Source: Planctomycetota bacterium
Lineage (GTDB): Bacteria; Planctomycetota; SZUA-567
Direction of reading: 5' to 3'
DNA: 64,000 bases
Assembly (NCBI GenBank): GCA_031254915.1
Contig: JAIRTL010000092.1
Coordinates: 1 to 64,000, forward strand
In this document: positions 18,493 to 25,940 of the stretch, piece by piece
Layout: each line of letters begins with the position of its first letter
Position numbering within the stretch: the stretch's first letter is position 1
Program-made: the position numbers and the translations under genes
Notes under the pieces: generated by a model
The model's input: the letters and a program-made list of their open reading frames with translations, nothing else
Told to the model about the DNA's origin: nothing
The model's database searches: none

Positions 18493-18816
18493 TCATCTGA
18501 CGATGACCGTGCCGCCGTAGTAGGGCTGGACCGGAGCGCAGTACGGCTGCGCGGGCACGGCGTAGTAATAATAGGTTGTGGGCGGGGGCGGCGCATAGTA
18601 ATACCCGTAGTAGCTTCCCGGGTACGGCCGATGATACCCGCCGCCGTAGCTGAACCATACGCCTCCGCGCCCGCGCCTGTGCCCGCGACGGCGGTTGCGT
18701 TCAACCAGTTCCTTCTTTTCCCCGAACCCGCGCGCGGGTTCCTCGGCGAACCCGCAGGTTGCGCTCCCGGCGATAAGCACGACCGCCGCCAGCGCCAAGA
18801 CGGAGACCTTTTTCAT
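18493..18816 (-). CDS. Small exported Tyr/Pro/Gly-rich protein
   Basis: 107 aa from an ATG with a strong AAAGGAG site 7 bp upstream (an ATG nine codons earlier lacks one). A signal peptide (K-K-V-S-V-L-A-L-A-A-V-V, cleavage after C-G-F-A) precedes a basic stretch R-R-R-G-H-R-R-G-R. A low-complexity tail follows, dominated by Tyr, Pro and Gly with runs such as Y-Y-G-Y-Y-Y-A-P-P-P-P. Such tails occur in small periplasmic or surface-matrix proteins. No enzyme motif is present. It is monocistronic and convergent with the aldolase gene. Confidence 0.7.
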   Translation of the reverse strand: MKKVSVLALAAVVLIAGSATCGFAEEPARGFGEKKELVERNRRRGHRRGRGGVWFSYGGGYHRPYPGSYYGYYYAPPPPTTYYYYAVPAQPYCAPVQPYYGGTVIVR

Positions 18817-19004
18817 GATCGACTCCTTTCGCATTCCGAACATGCCAGCGAGCGGTCCAGAAATTGCCGTGACCTTTTACCCGCTCCTATTATGTATGTG
18901 TCGCGAACGGGGCGGTTGTTACCCGGTTTTCTTTTCATACCGTCTTTTTGGGCAAAATTCCGGGAACGTCAAATTCCGCAGGGAGATGCGGATTTCCATA
19001 TTGG

Positions 19005-19124
19005 GCGCGGCCCGAAATTGTGAAAACGGGGGATGGGGGTTGCCCTGTTCCACATCCGCTTCCCTTGACCATTTCATGGCCGAGCACAGTCGAGGGAATC
19101 GCAACTCCGGACCGTGAACGGCAT
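19005..19124 (-). repeat. Dispersed repeat R1, copy B (120 bp)
   Basis: Read on the minus strand it begins ATGCCGTTCACGGTCCGGAG and ends TTTCGGGCCGCGC. It aligns without net gaps over 120 bp with copies A and C, most strongly in CATGAAATGG (with C), GCGGATGTGG (with A) and GTTTTCACAATTTCGG. The flanks are unrelated to those of the other copies. Confidence 0.85.
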
Positions 19125-19134
19125 ATTTTCCCAT

Positions 19135-19281
19135 GATCCTCGCCCCGCCGCCGGAAGTCGGTTCGGGAACGTGAACGGCGGGGACCTTGTCGATGCGGTT
19201 GCCGTCCAGATCGACCGCCTCCAGACGCCAACCTTCCCATGTTTTTGCGACGCCCGTGCGCGGAATGCGTACCGTTCCCGC
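19135..19281 (-). pseudogene. Possible gene remnant abutting repeat R1-B
   Basis: About 49 codons without a start codon read as ordinary protein (V-A-K-T-W-E-G-W-R-L-E-A-V-D-L-D-G-N-R). Third positions are G/C-rich and second positions are not, the codon pattern of the real genes here. Upstream there is an in-frame TAA and no ATG, GTG or TTG. Downstream the frame runs straight into R1-B. It may be the tail of a gene truncated at both ends. The family was not recognised; chance openness in GC-rich DNA is possible. Confidence 0.3.
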
Positions 19282-19457
19282 CGGCCGGGCATTTCCGGGG
19301 CTGCGGCAAAAGCGAGCGGCACGCGGAAGCGACGACGGCGATCGATCATTATTTTACCAATAATTCCCGCGTCGCGGCTATTTTCGCCGGTCCGCGCGTG
19401 GTATGCTCCCCGCCATCGATCGGTTTTGAACGGTTGACCTGCCGGAAGGAGACGAAC

Positions 19458-20465
19458 ATGGATTTACAGCAATGGCGAAAGGATCTGTTCGGAACAGGTC
19501 CGAAAAAGGCGATGCCGGTGTTGTCCTTCCCGGCGATCACGCTCATGGATATCAGCGTCCGCGCGCTCGTGTCCGACAGCGATCTCCAGGCGAAAGGCAT
19601 GAAGCTCGTGGCCGACCGCTGCCCGACCTCGGCCGCCGTGAGCATGATGGACCTCTCCGTCGAGGCGGAGGCGTTCGGAAGCGGGATTCGGGTTCCGGAC
19701 GACGAGGTGCCGACCGTGATCGGCAGCATCATCAAGAACGAGGCCGGCGCCGACGCGCTCAAGGTGCCCTCCGCAAACGCCGGCCGCACGGGATTGTACG
19801 TGCGGGCGATCGAGAAGGCGAAAAAGCTCATCGACGACCGCCCCGTCTTCGCCGGCGTGATCGGTCCCTTCTCCCTCGCCGGCAGGCTCATGGAGATGAC
19901 CGAAATCATGGTCAACTGCTACGACGAGCCGGACATGGTTCACAAGACCCTCGACAAGACGGCGGAATTCATCACCAACTACATTCTCGCCTACAAGTCG
20001 GTCGGCGCCGACGGCGTGGTGATGGCGGAGCCCGCCGCCGGCCTCCTGTCGCCGGACATCTGCGACGAATTCTCCTCGCGCTACGTCAAGCGCATCGTCG
20101 ACAAGGTGCGCGGCGACGACTTCCTCTTCATCTATCACAACTGCGGCAACACCGTCCCTCTCAAGGACACGCTGATGAGCTTCAACGCCGACGGCTACCA
20201 CCTCGGCAACGCCATCGACATCGAGGAGATGCTCAAGATCGCGCCGTCGGACGCGCTCATCATGGGGAACATCGACCCGGCGAACCTTTTCCGGCTCGGC
20301 ACGCCCGAAAGGATGCGCGCAGCGGTCCTCGCCCTTCTGGAACGGTGCTCGAAATACCCCAACTACGCGATTTCATCCGGCTGCGACATTCCGCCCCTCT
20401 CGCCGTGGGAAAACATCGACGCCTTTTTCGCGGCGATAGGGGAATACTATTCAGGGAAGGCGTGA
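19458..20465 (+). CDS. UroD-family corrinoid methyltransferase-like protein (MtaA/MtbA type)
   Basis: 335 aa, uroporphyrinogen decarboxylase superfamily. The zinc-site pattern of methylcobamide:thiol methyltransferases is present: H227-x-C229 in Y-H-N-C-G-N-T and C309 in S-S-G-C-D-I-P. True HemE enzymes lack these ligands. It therefore probably moves methyl groups between a corrinoid protein and a thiol or folate. No corrinoid-binding protein or substrate methyltransferase adjoins, so the partner is elsewhere. The ATG is preceded by GGAAGGAG. It is flanked by an R1 repeat upstream and a strong terminator downstream, so it is likely monocistronic. Confidence 0.85.
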   Translation: MDLQQWRKDLFGTGPKKAMPVLSFPAITLMDISVRALVSDSDLQAKGMKLVADRCPTSAAVSMMDLSVEAEAFGSGIRVPDDEVPTVIGSIIKNEAGADALKVPSANAGRTGLYVRAIEKAKKLIDDRPVFAGVIGPFSLAGRLMEMTEIMVNCYDEPDMVHKTLDKTAEFITNYILAYKSVGADGVVMAEPAAGLLSPDICDEFSSRYVKRIVDKVRGDDFLFIYHNCGNTVPLKDTLMSFNADGYHLGNAIDIEEMLKIAPSDALIMGNIDPANLFRLGTPERMRAAVLALLERCSKYPNYAISSGCDIPPLSPWENIDAFFAAIGEYYSGKA

Positions 20466-20506
20466 ATCGCCCGGCGTTCGCCCCGGCGCCACGCGTGACG
20501 CAATGC

Positions 20507-20547
20507 GCCGCGTCCCCCGCCGACGGCGGGGAACGCGGCCGTTTTTT
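20507..20547 (+). terminator. Terminator of the UroD-family gene
   Basis: 15-bp stem GCCGCGTCCCCCGCC / GGCGGGGAACGCGGC with one mismatch and loop GAC, followed by a six-T run. Confidence 0.85.
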
Positions 20548-20589
20548 CATCCCCAAGAACATGCCGGGGCGTTGCGGCTGGAATCGGCG

Positions 20590-22203
20590 CTACGCCGCCC
20601 CGGGAGGGCGGGAAGCGTAATATTCCGGCTTGCAGTCGGGGAAAATGTCGTCCGCGTAGCGGATCGCGGCGAACGCTTCTTCGTCGATGCCGTTGATCAG
20701 CATGTTTTCGAGCGCCCAGAAGCGGGAGAGATGGTCGCGAACCCGTTTTCCCGCATATTCGGGGCTGGTTCCCGTGCGCATGATGAACGGCCAATCCGAG
20801 GCCTGGGCCAGCATCAGTTCCCGCTGCATCTGCTTGAGCAGTTCGGGATCGAGGCCGGCCGCCTCGTCGCGGTCCACCGCCGCCGTGAAACGGTCGGCGG
20901 CCTGGTGCAGGGCGGGAATAATGTCCTGGTTCGAGCCGTTGACCCAGAATTCATAGGTGCCGTCGCCGCCCCAGCTCGAACCCGCCGGAAGGGAACGCTG
21001 ATTTTCCGGATGACGGAGCAAATACGCGCGCGGCGTCAGCGTTTCCACCGCGTTCTGGTCGTAATGGAGTTTTCTGAACACATACTCGAGGAACATCGGG
21101 CCTTCATGCCACCAGTGGCCGAAAAGCTCGGCGTCGTAGGGCGCGACGATGATGGGCGGCCGGTCGGTCATGGCGCGGGCAAGGTTTTCCGCCTGCCTGA
21201 CCCGGTTTTCGACAAAATGCCCGGCGTCGCGCGCCGCCTGTTCGCGCGCCCACTCGGGGTTGTACGCCGCCTTGTCGCCGCCTTCGCGCGAGGTGATTCG
21301 GTTCAACTTGAGCCCGGTGTTGACGCGGATACGCCCGTCGATGAGAAATTCGCCGAGTTCCTCCTCCGGGAGTTCGTAGCCAAGGTCGCGGTAGAATTCC
21401 CGGTAGTTCGGGTGGCCCGGATATCCCTGCTCCGCGGACCATACCTGATAGCCCGTTTCCCTGTCGCGTCCGAAAAACGCGACGCCCTCGCGGCTGCATA
21501 TCGGCGCGTACACGCCGTACCGCGGCGCGGTCCCGGCGTTTTCCACCGCATGGCTGTCCACCAGGGTGTAGGCGAAGCCGGCCTCCGCGAGGACGGATTC
21601 AAGCCCGGAATAATAGGCGCACTCGGGGGTCCAGATCCCGTCCGGCGCGGAGCCGAAGACGGCGGCGTGGTAGTCGCGGGCCGTTTCCGCCTGGGCGCGC
21701 ACCGCGCCGGGGTTTTGCTGGAGGATGGGCAGGAACCCGTGCGTGGCGCCGCAGGTCATGATCTCGAGATTGCCGTATTCCGCCAGGCGCGCGAACGCGG
21801 GCGCGAGGCGGCGGCCGCAGCGGTCCTCGAACCAGTGGAGGATGTCCCGGTAGCGGTCGGCGTAATGGATGCACAGCGCGCCCCGCTCCGAGCGTTTGCC
21901 CGAGCGGGCCGCCTCGCGGTCGGCGAGGCGGATGACGCGGCGGAGGTGGCGGACGAAGCGCTCCTGGAGCAGCGGGTTCTCGAACATCGACACCAGCGTC
22001 GGCGACAGGCTGAGGAGCAGGCGATACCCGACGCCGTCTCTTTCAAGCCGGTTGAGAACCTGCAGGAGCGGGATGTACGTTTCCGCCAATGCTTCGTAGA
22101 ACCACAATTCCTCGAGAAAATTTTCGTGCTCCGGATGTCTGACATAGGGCAGATGGGCGTGAAGAACCACCGCCAGGTAGCCTTTGGGCCGTGTTGAATC
22201 CAT
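20590..22203 (-). CDS. Glycoside hydrolase family 57 1,4-alpha-glucan branching enzyme
   Basis: 537 aa, the size of GH57 branching enzymes. The N-terminus V-L-H-A-H-L-P-Y-V-R is the first GH57 conserved region. The nucleophile Glu194 lies in W-T-P-E-C-A-Y, and the acid/base Asp358 in A-P-Y-D-A-E-L-F-G-H-W-W. The C-terminal helical DUF1957-type domain contains the Trp-rich S-D-W-P-F-I region. It forms alpha-1,6 branches in glycogen-like polymer. No glycogen synthase gene adjoins. Converges with the UroD-family gene. Confidence 0.93.
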   Translation of the reverse strand: MDSTRPKGYLAVVLHAHLPYVRHPEHENFLEELWFYEALAETYIPLLQVLNRLERDGVGYRLLLSLSPTLVSMFENPLLQERFVRHLRRVIRLADREAARSGKRSERGALCIHYADRYRDILHWFEDRCGRRLAPAFARLAEYGNLEIMTCGATHGFLPILQQNPGAVRAQAETARDYHAAVFGSAPDGIWTPECAYYSGLESVLAEAGFAYTLVDSHAVENAGTAPRYGVYAPICSREGVAFFGRDRETGYQVWSAEQGYPGHPNYREFYRDLGYELPEEELGEFLIDGRIRVNTGLKLNRITSREGGDKAAYNPEWAREQAARDAGHFVENRVRQAENLARAMTDRPPIIVAPYDAELFGHWWHEGPMFLEYVFRKLHYDQNAVETLTPRAYLLRHPENQRSLPAGSSWGGDGTYEFWVNGSNQDIIPALHQAADRFTAAVDRDEAAGLDPELLKQMQRELMLAQASDWPFIMRTGTSPEYAGKRVRDHLSRFWALENMLINGIDEEAFAAIRYADDIFPDCKPEYYASRPPGAA

Positions 22204-22462
22204 CGTCGCCTCCTCTCGAACCGTCTAGAGGGTTATATGCGTTTCACCCCGTCAGGTCCATACGGCGGTTCCGGCGGCGATCCGGCCGCTAACGCGGGGC
22301 GGCGTCCGCTAATCCGGCGCGGCGGCGGTTTTTCCGGAACAATCGTGCGGACGGGATGGTTTTTTTAAAAGAAGGACGGGTTGGACGGCAATATTAAACG
22401 TGGACGAAAACCAATTGCCGCCGACGGCTGGCGCCGGGCGGCGCGTCAGGAGGAACCTCGGC

Positions 22463-23479
22463 GTGGCCAAGAGAAAAAAGAAAAGCACGACGCTCGGACT
22501 CGACCTCGGCACGTACGCCGTCAAGGCGGTGGAAGTGGCGCGGTCCGGCGAGGAGCTTACCGTAACGGGCTATTCCTACGAACCGGTCACCGACGTCACC
22601 CAGTACGACGAAGTGATAAAGAACGTCATCGCCGCGGGTGGATTCAAGCTGGGCAAGGTGAAGGTCGTCGTCGGCTTCAGCGGACGCAGCACGCTCGTGC
22701 AGACCGTCACAATGAACCAGGACCGCCTGGCGGACCTCGACGTGGCGATGATAGAAGAGGCGGAGAAGTACATCCCCTACGACATCTCCGAGGCCCAGAT
22801 CGACTATCATGTCTTCGATCAGGGCGGTTCGCCGCAGGTCAAGGTGCTCCTGGTCGCCGTCCGCCAGCAGGACATCGAGGACAAGCTCGAGATCCTGTTC
22901 CGCGCCGGCGTCACGCCGTCCGTGATCGACGTCGAACTGGTCGCGCTCGCCAACGCCTACGAAACGGCGAACGTGGGCGCCTTCTTCCAGGGCGAGGGCG
23001 GTTCGGTGGCGCTCGTCGACTTCGGTTCCACGAAGACCCTCATCACGGTCACCGACGGCGAACGGAACGTTTTCCGGGAATTCCCCCTCGGCGGCACCGC
23101 TCTCACGGAAATGGTCGCCCAGCGCATCGGCGGCAACATGACCGAGGCCGAGACGGTGAAATGCGCCCCCGGAGACCAGATGGACGTGGTGAAGGACGCC
23201 GTCTATCCCGGGATCGAGGACATCGCCGGCGAGGTGCGGTCGTGCGTGGACAGCTTCAAAATAACCGGCGGCAGGGCTCCCGACCTCGTCCTTCTCTCCG
23301 GCGGCCTCGTGGCCTTCCCCGGCGTCACGCCGCTTTTCGGGCGCCTGACCCGCATGGACGCGCGCATTTTCGACAGCTTCGGGTCGGTGCCGGCCGGGGA
23401 CATGGAGGACGAGTTCCTTCGCAAGCACGCGCACGAGTTCCCGGTCGCTTTCGGCCTCGCCTGTCACGCGCGCGATTGA
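22463..23479 (+). CDS. pilM: PilM-like type IV pilus/secretion ATPase-fold protein
   Basis: 338 aa, actin-like ASKHA fold. The phosphate-1 motif is L-G-L-D-L-G-T-Y-A-V-K near residue 10. The middle has E-A-E-K-Y-I-P-Y-D-I, a PilM hallmark, and V-A-L-V-D-F-G-S-T-K-T is the second phosphate site. The adenosine region is L-V-L-L-S-G-G-L. It is a cytoplasmic ring protein that binds the N-terminus of PilN. The GTG at 22463 is chosen because AGGAGGA (22448-22454) sits 8 bp before it; another GTG at 22400 has no such site. First gene of pilMNOPQ. Confidence 0.92.
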   Translation: MAKRKKKSTTLGLDLGTYAVKAVEVARSGEELTVTGYSYEPVTDVTQYDEVIKNVIAAGGFKLGKVKVVVGFSGRSTLVQTVTMNQDRLADLDVAMIEEAEKYIPYDISEAQIDYHVFDQGGSPQVKVLLVAVRQQDIEDKLEILFRAGVTPSVIDVELVALANAYETANVGAFFQGEGGSVALVDFGSTKTLITVTDGERNVFREFPLGGTALTEMVAQRIGGNMTEAETVKCAPGDQMDVVKDAVYPGIEDIAGEVRSCVDSFKITGGRAPDLVLLSGGLVAFPGVTPLFGRLTRMDARIFDSFGSVPAGDMEDEFLRKHAHEFPVAFGLACHARD

Positions 23480-23569
23480 CGAAGGGACAGCATCGCCGCC
23501 GCACGGTGAACGCTCTTTGCCAGGATCGGGACGCGGAAAAGCGACGAGGAGCGTCCTGGAGGAAAAGAA

Positions 23570-24406
23570 ATGATCAACATCAACCTGCTGCCGGAAGTCA
23601 TGCGGAAAAAGGACAGTACGCCGACTCCGCAGTTTTTGATTGTTCTTGTCGGACTCGCGATACTCGGCGCCGTGGGATACTGCATTTTTCTGTACTCGAC
23701 GCAGGTGATCCCCGGATTGAACAACCGCATCGTCATGCTTGAGCGCGAAAAGCGGGATTTCGAGGCTCAGGCGGCGGAACTCAAGGAGATCCGCCAGGAG
23801 ATTGAGCGCCTCACCGAATACGTGGACACGGTGAAGGGGCTGTACCGGAGTCGAATAGTCTGGGCCAAGGTGCTCTCGGACATCAAGGAAATCATCAACT
23901 TCGACCCGAGCATGAGCGAATACAACCAGGAAATGCGCTATCTTTGGCTGATTTCGCTCAAGGGCGACAGGGACAAGCTGACCATGGGCGGGTATGCCAC
24001 CGCCGCGAACCCGGTACTCGCCATGCAAATGCCGGAATTGTTGCTGCAGGGGTTCCGCACGCATGCGCCGCGCGCCATGCCGGAACGCGACGAAGAGGAA
24101 CGTCTGAACGAGGAACTGCGCCAGGCCATCGCCGAAAACGACGCCATGCGCCGGGACAACCCCGATCTGCCGCTCCAGGGCGCCAGGGAAATCGCGCTCC
24201 GGGAACGTCTCACCGAGATCCGGGAGATCGAATCCGGCGGCGTCGCGATGCAGCCGTTCTCGTCCCTCCTCGTGCCCGGGACCCTGGGGCTCGTGAACGC
24301 GACATGGAGCCAGTTGCCGCGGATGGGCGCGCGGGGACAGGAAGCGGCTCCCGAACTCTTCCCCACGCAGGCGTGGTCGTTCAACATCTCGATGGAGCTT
24401 AAGTAG
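23570..24406 (+). CDS. pilN: PilN-like inner-membrane assembly protein, enlarged
   Basis: 278 aa, compared with about 180-200 for typical PilN. The cytoplasmic tail starts M-I-N-I-N-L-L-P-E, the PilM-binding I-N-L-L-P motif, followed by one membrane helix (about 22-43) and a coiled coil (about 48-88). A ferredoxin-like domain region follows. The extra length is a charged insert at about 165-235 with E-R-D-E-E-E-R-L-N-E-E-L, predicted helical. It pairs with PilO in the periplasm. The ATG is preceded by GGAGGAAAAG. Confidence 0.88.
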   Translation: MININLLPEVMRKKDSTPTPQFLIVLVGLAILGAVGYCIFLYSTQVIPGLNNRIVMLEREKRDFEAQAAELKEIRQEIERLTEYVDTVKGLYRSRIVWAKVLSDIKEIINFDPSMSEYNQEMRYLWLISLKGDRDKLTMGGYATAANPVLAMQMPELLLQGFRTHAPRAMPERDEEERLNEELRQAIAENDAMRRDNPDLPLQGAREIALRERLTEIREIESGGVAMQPFSSLLVPGTLGLVNATWSQLPRMGARGQEAAPELFPTQAWSFNISMELK

Positions 24407-24450
24407 GCCCGTCTCCGGATGCCAGTCCGGGGATCGACAGGGAGTGGATT

Positions 24451-25119
24451 ATGAATGCAAAAAAGCGCCTGCAGATATACGGGGTTCTGTTCCTGATCGC
24501 CCTGTCGGGCGGACTCTACTACCTGTACACGCAGATTTCTCAGGCAGGCGACCGGTGGCCGGCGCTCGACGCGCCAGGTTCGCTTACCGACACGGCCGCC
24601 CGCCTCACCAGGGATATTTCGGCGCTCAGGACCGAGGTTTTGCAGATCAACCCGGCCAGAGAGGAGCTCGCGGCCCTTCAGGTGGAATATGAACTGGCCG
24701 CCAGGGTTCTGCCGACCGAAAGCACCCCGGATCAGTTGATAGGCGCCATCAGAACGAAAGCGCAGCAGGCGGGCGTCACGCCTTCCAGCCTCACCCCCAC
24801 GGTGGCGAGGCAGGCACAGGCCCAGGGGGGGCGCGCACGCTCCGGACAGCGCCAGTCCGCACAGAAATTCGAGGAGTGGAAGTTCAGTCTCACCCTCAAT
24901 GGGTCGTACGACCAGATCGCCAACTTCATCAATCGGATGGAGGAGTTCGAAAGCAACGACGCGCAGCGTATGGGAGCCGAACGCCGCTTTTTCCAGGTTA
25001 GCAGCGTCGAAATCACGGCCGCGGACAACGGCATGGCCGCCTTGGGTGCCGCGGGAATCCAAGGCGGCCATGCCTGCAAGCTGGAAATGCAGACCTATAG
25101 ATATACAGGCGAGGATTGA
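24451..25119 (+). CDS. pilO: PilO-like inner-membrane assembly protein
   Basis: 222 aa. A short cytoplasmic tail, one membrane helix (about 9-27), a coiled-coil segment (about 45-80) and a C-terminal alpha/beta domain with W-K-F-S-L-T-L-N-G-S-Y-D-Q-I, which is the conserved PilO core strand-helix region. It forms heterodimers with PilN linking the inner-membrane platform to PilP and the secretin. A Gln/Arg-rich linker (about 115-138) is unusual. Position between pilN and pilP supports the call. Confidence 0.88.
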   Translation: MNAKKRLQIYGVLFLIALSGGLYYLYTQISQAGDRWPALDAPGSLTDTAARLTRDISALRTEVLQINPAREELAALQVEYELAARVLPTESTPDQLIGAIRTKAQQAGVTPSSLTPTVARQAQAQGGRARSGQRQSAQKFEEWKFSLTLNGSYDQIANFINRMEEFESNDAQRMGAERRFFQVSSVEITAADNGMAALGAAGIQGGHACKLEMQTYRYTGED

Positions 25120-25177
25120 CGGGTCGGGAATCCGATTGGGCGGCATAAGCTTGTACCCGGGCAACCAGGAGGAAGAA

Positions 25178-25867
25178 ATGACGGCTTTTTCATCCAAGAC
25201 GGGCGTCGCGCTGTGCCTCTTGGCCATGTTTGCGGTCGGGCATGCTTTTGCCGGACAGGCGCCGGCCGACCCATCGGAATCGATGAGCCTCGAGGAGCTT
25301 CGGGCGTACCAGGCCTTTTATTTCCGCTCGGGCGGCCGCGATCCCTTGACGATGAGGCTCCCCACCGCGCGCGAGCTCGGGCGCGAGACTTCCGCATCAG
25401 CCCAGAGAGTCGCGCCGACCTTGGCGCAAATGGAAAATAGCCTCAAGGGAGTGCTTTGGAACGTGGAAACAGCCCTTTCCGAAAGGAATTACGATGATGC
25501 GCTCAAGTTGTCCTCCGAGATGATCCGGGTGGTCGACAACGACTGGCCGCCATTGCAGGCCGATCCGCCGCACCTGCGCCGGATGGACGAACAGATTCGG
25601 AACTATAACCGGCTGGCCGGACGACTCAAGGCCAAGGAAGAGGTGAACCAGGAGTTCGTCCGCCTCGAACTGCGGGTCGAAGGCGTGTCGTGGTCGCCGA
25701 ACGGAGCGAGAGCGATGATCAACGGTCGGCTTGTCGAGCCCGGAGAAGCTCTTCTGCGCGAGCGCTCCGCCGGCGACCTCAGGGTGGAGGCGGTGGAGCC
25801 GCAGGCGGTGATCTTCCAGTACAAGGGGTTCCGGTTCCGCAAACAGGTTGTGCTTTATGCCGAGTGA
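25178..25867 (+). CDS. pilP: PilP-like pilot protein of the secretin complex
   Basis: 229 aa, start set by AGGAGGAAGAA just before the ATG. A signal peptide ends near H-A-F-A. The segment F-R-S-G-G-R-D-P-L matches the PilP G-x-R-D-P-F motif that precedes secretin binding. The C-terminal domain contains A-R-A-M-I-N-G-R-L-V-E-P-G-E and a beta-rich end, the GspC/PilP HR-like fold. No lipobox Cys is present, unlike classic PilP, so it is probably soluble or tethered through PilO. It is located directly before the secretin gene. Confidence 0.82.
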   Translation: MTAFSSKTGVALCLLAMFAVGHAFAGQAPADPSESMSLEELRAYQAFYFRSGGRDPLTMRLPTARELGRETSASAQRVAPTLAQMENSLKGVLWNVETALSERNYDDALKLSSEMIRVVDNDWPPLQADPPHLRRMDEQIRNYNRLAGRLKAKEEVNQEFVRLELRVEGVSWSPNGARAMINGRLVEPGEALLRERSAGDLRVEAVEPQAVIFQYKGFRFRKQVVLYAE

Positions 25868-25940
25868 TCGTCGGCGCTTGCCAAAAGTAAATACAAGAGC
25901 GTATTGTTGCAAAACGCCGTGAGATAAGGGAGGACAAGGA

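Larger units (their letters stand above)
18817..19457. other. 640-bp gene-poor region
   Basis: It holds the 5' region of the small exported protein gene, R1 copy B, and a probable coding remnant. It ends with an AT-rich segment (19348-19365) containing TTTTACCAATAAT, and a TATGCT (19402-19407) that could be the -10 of the downstream UroD-family gene. No intact gene was found. Confidence 0.6.
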
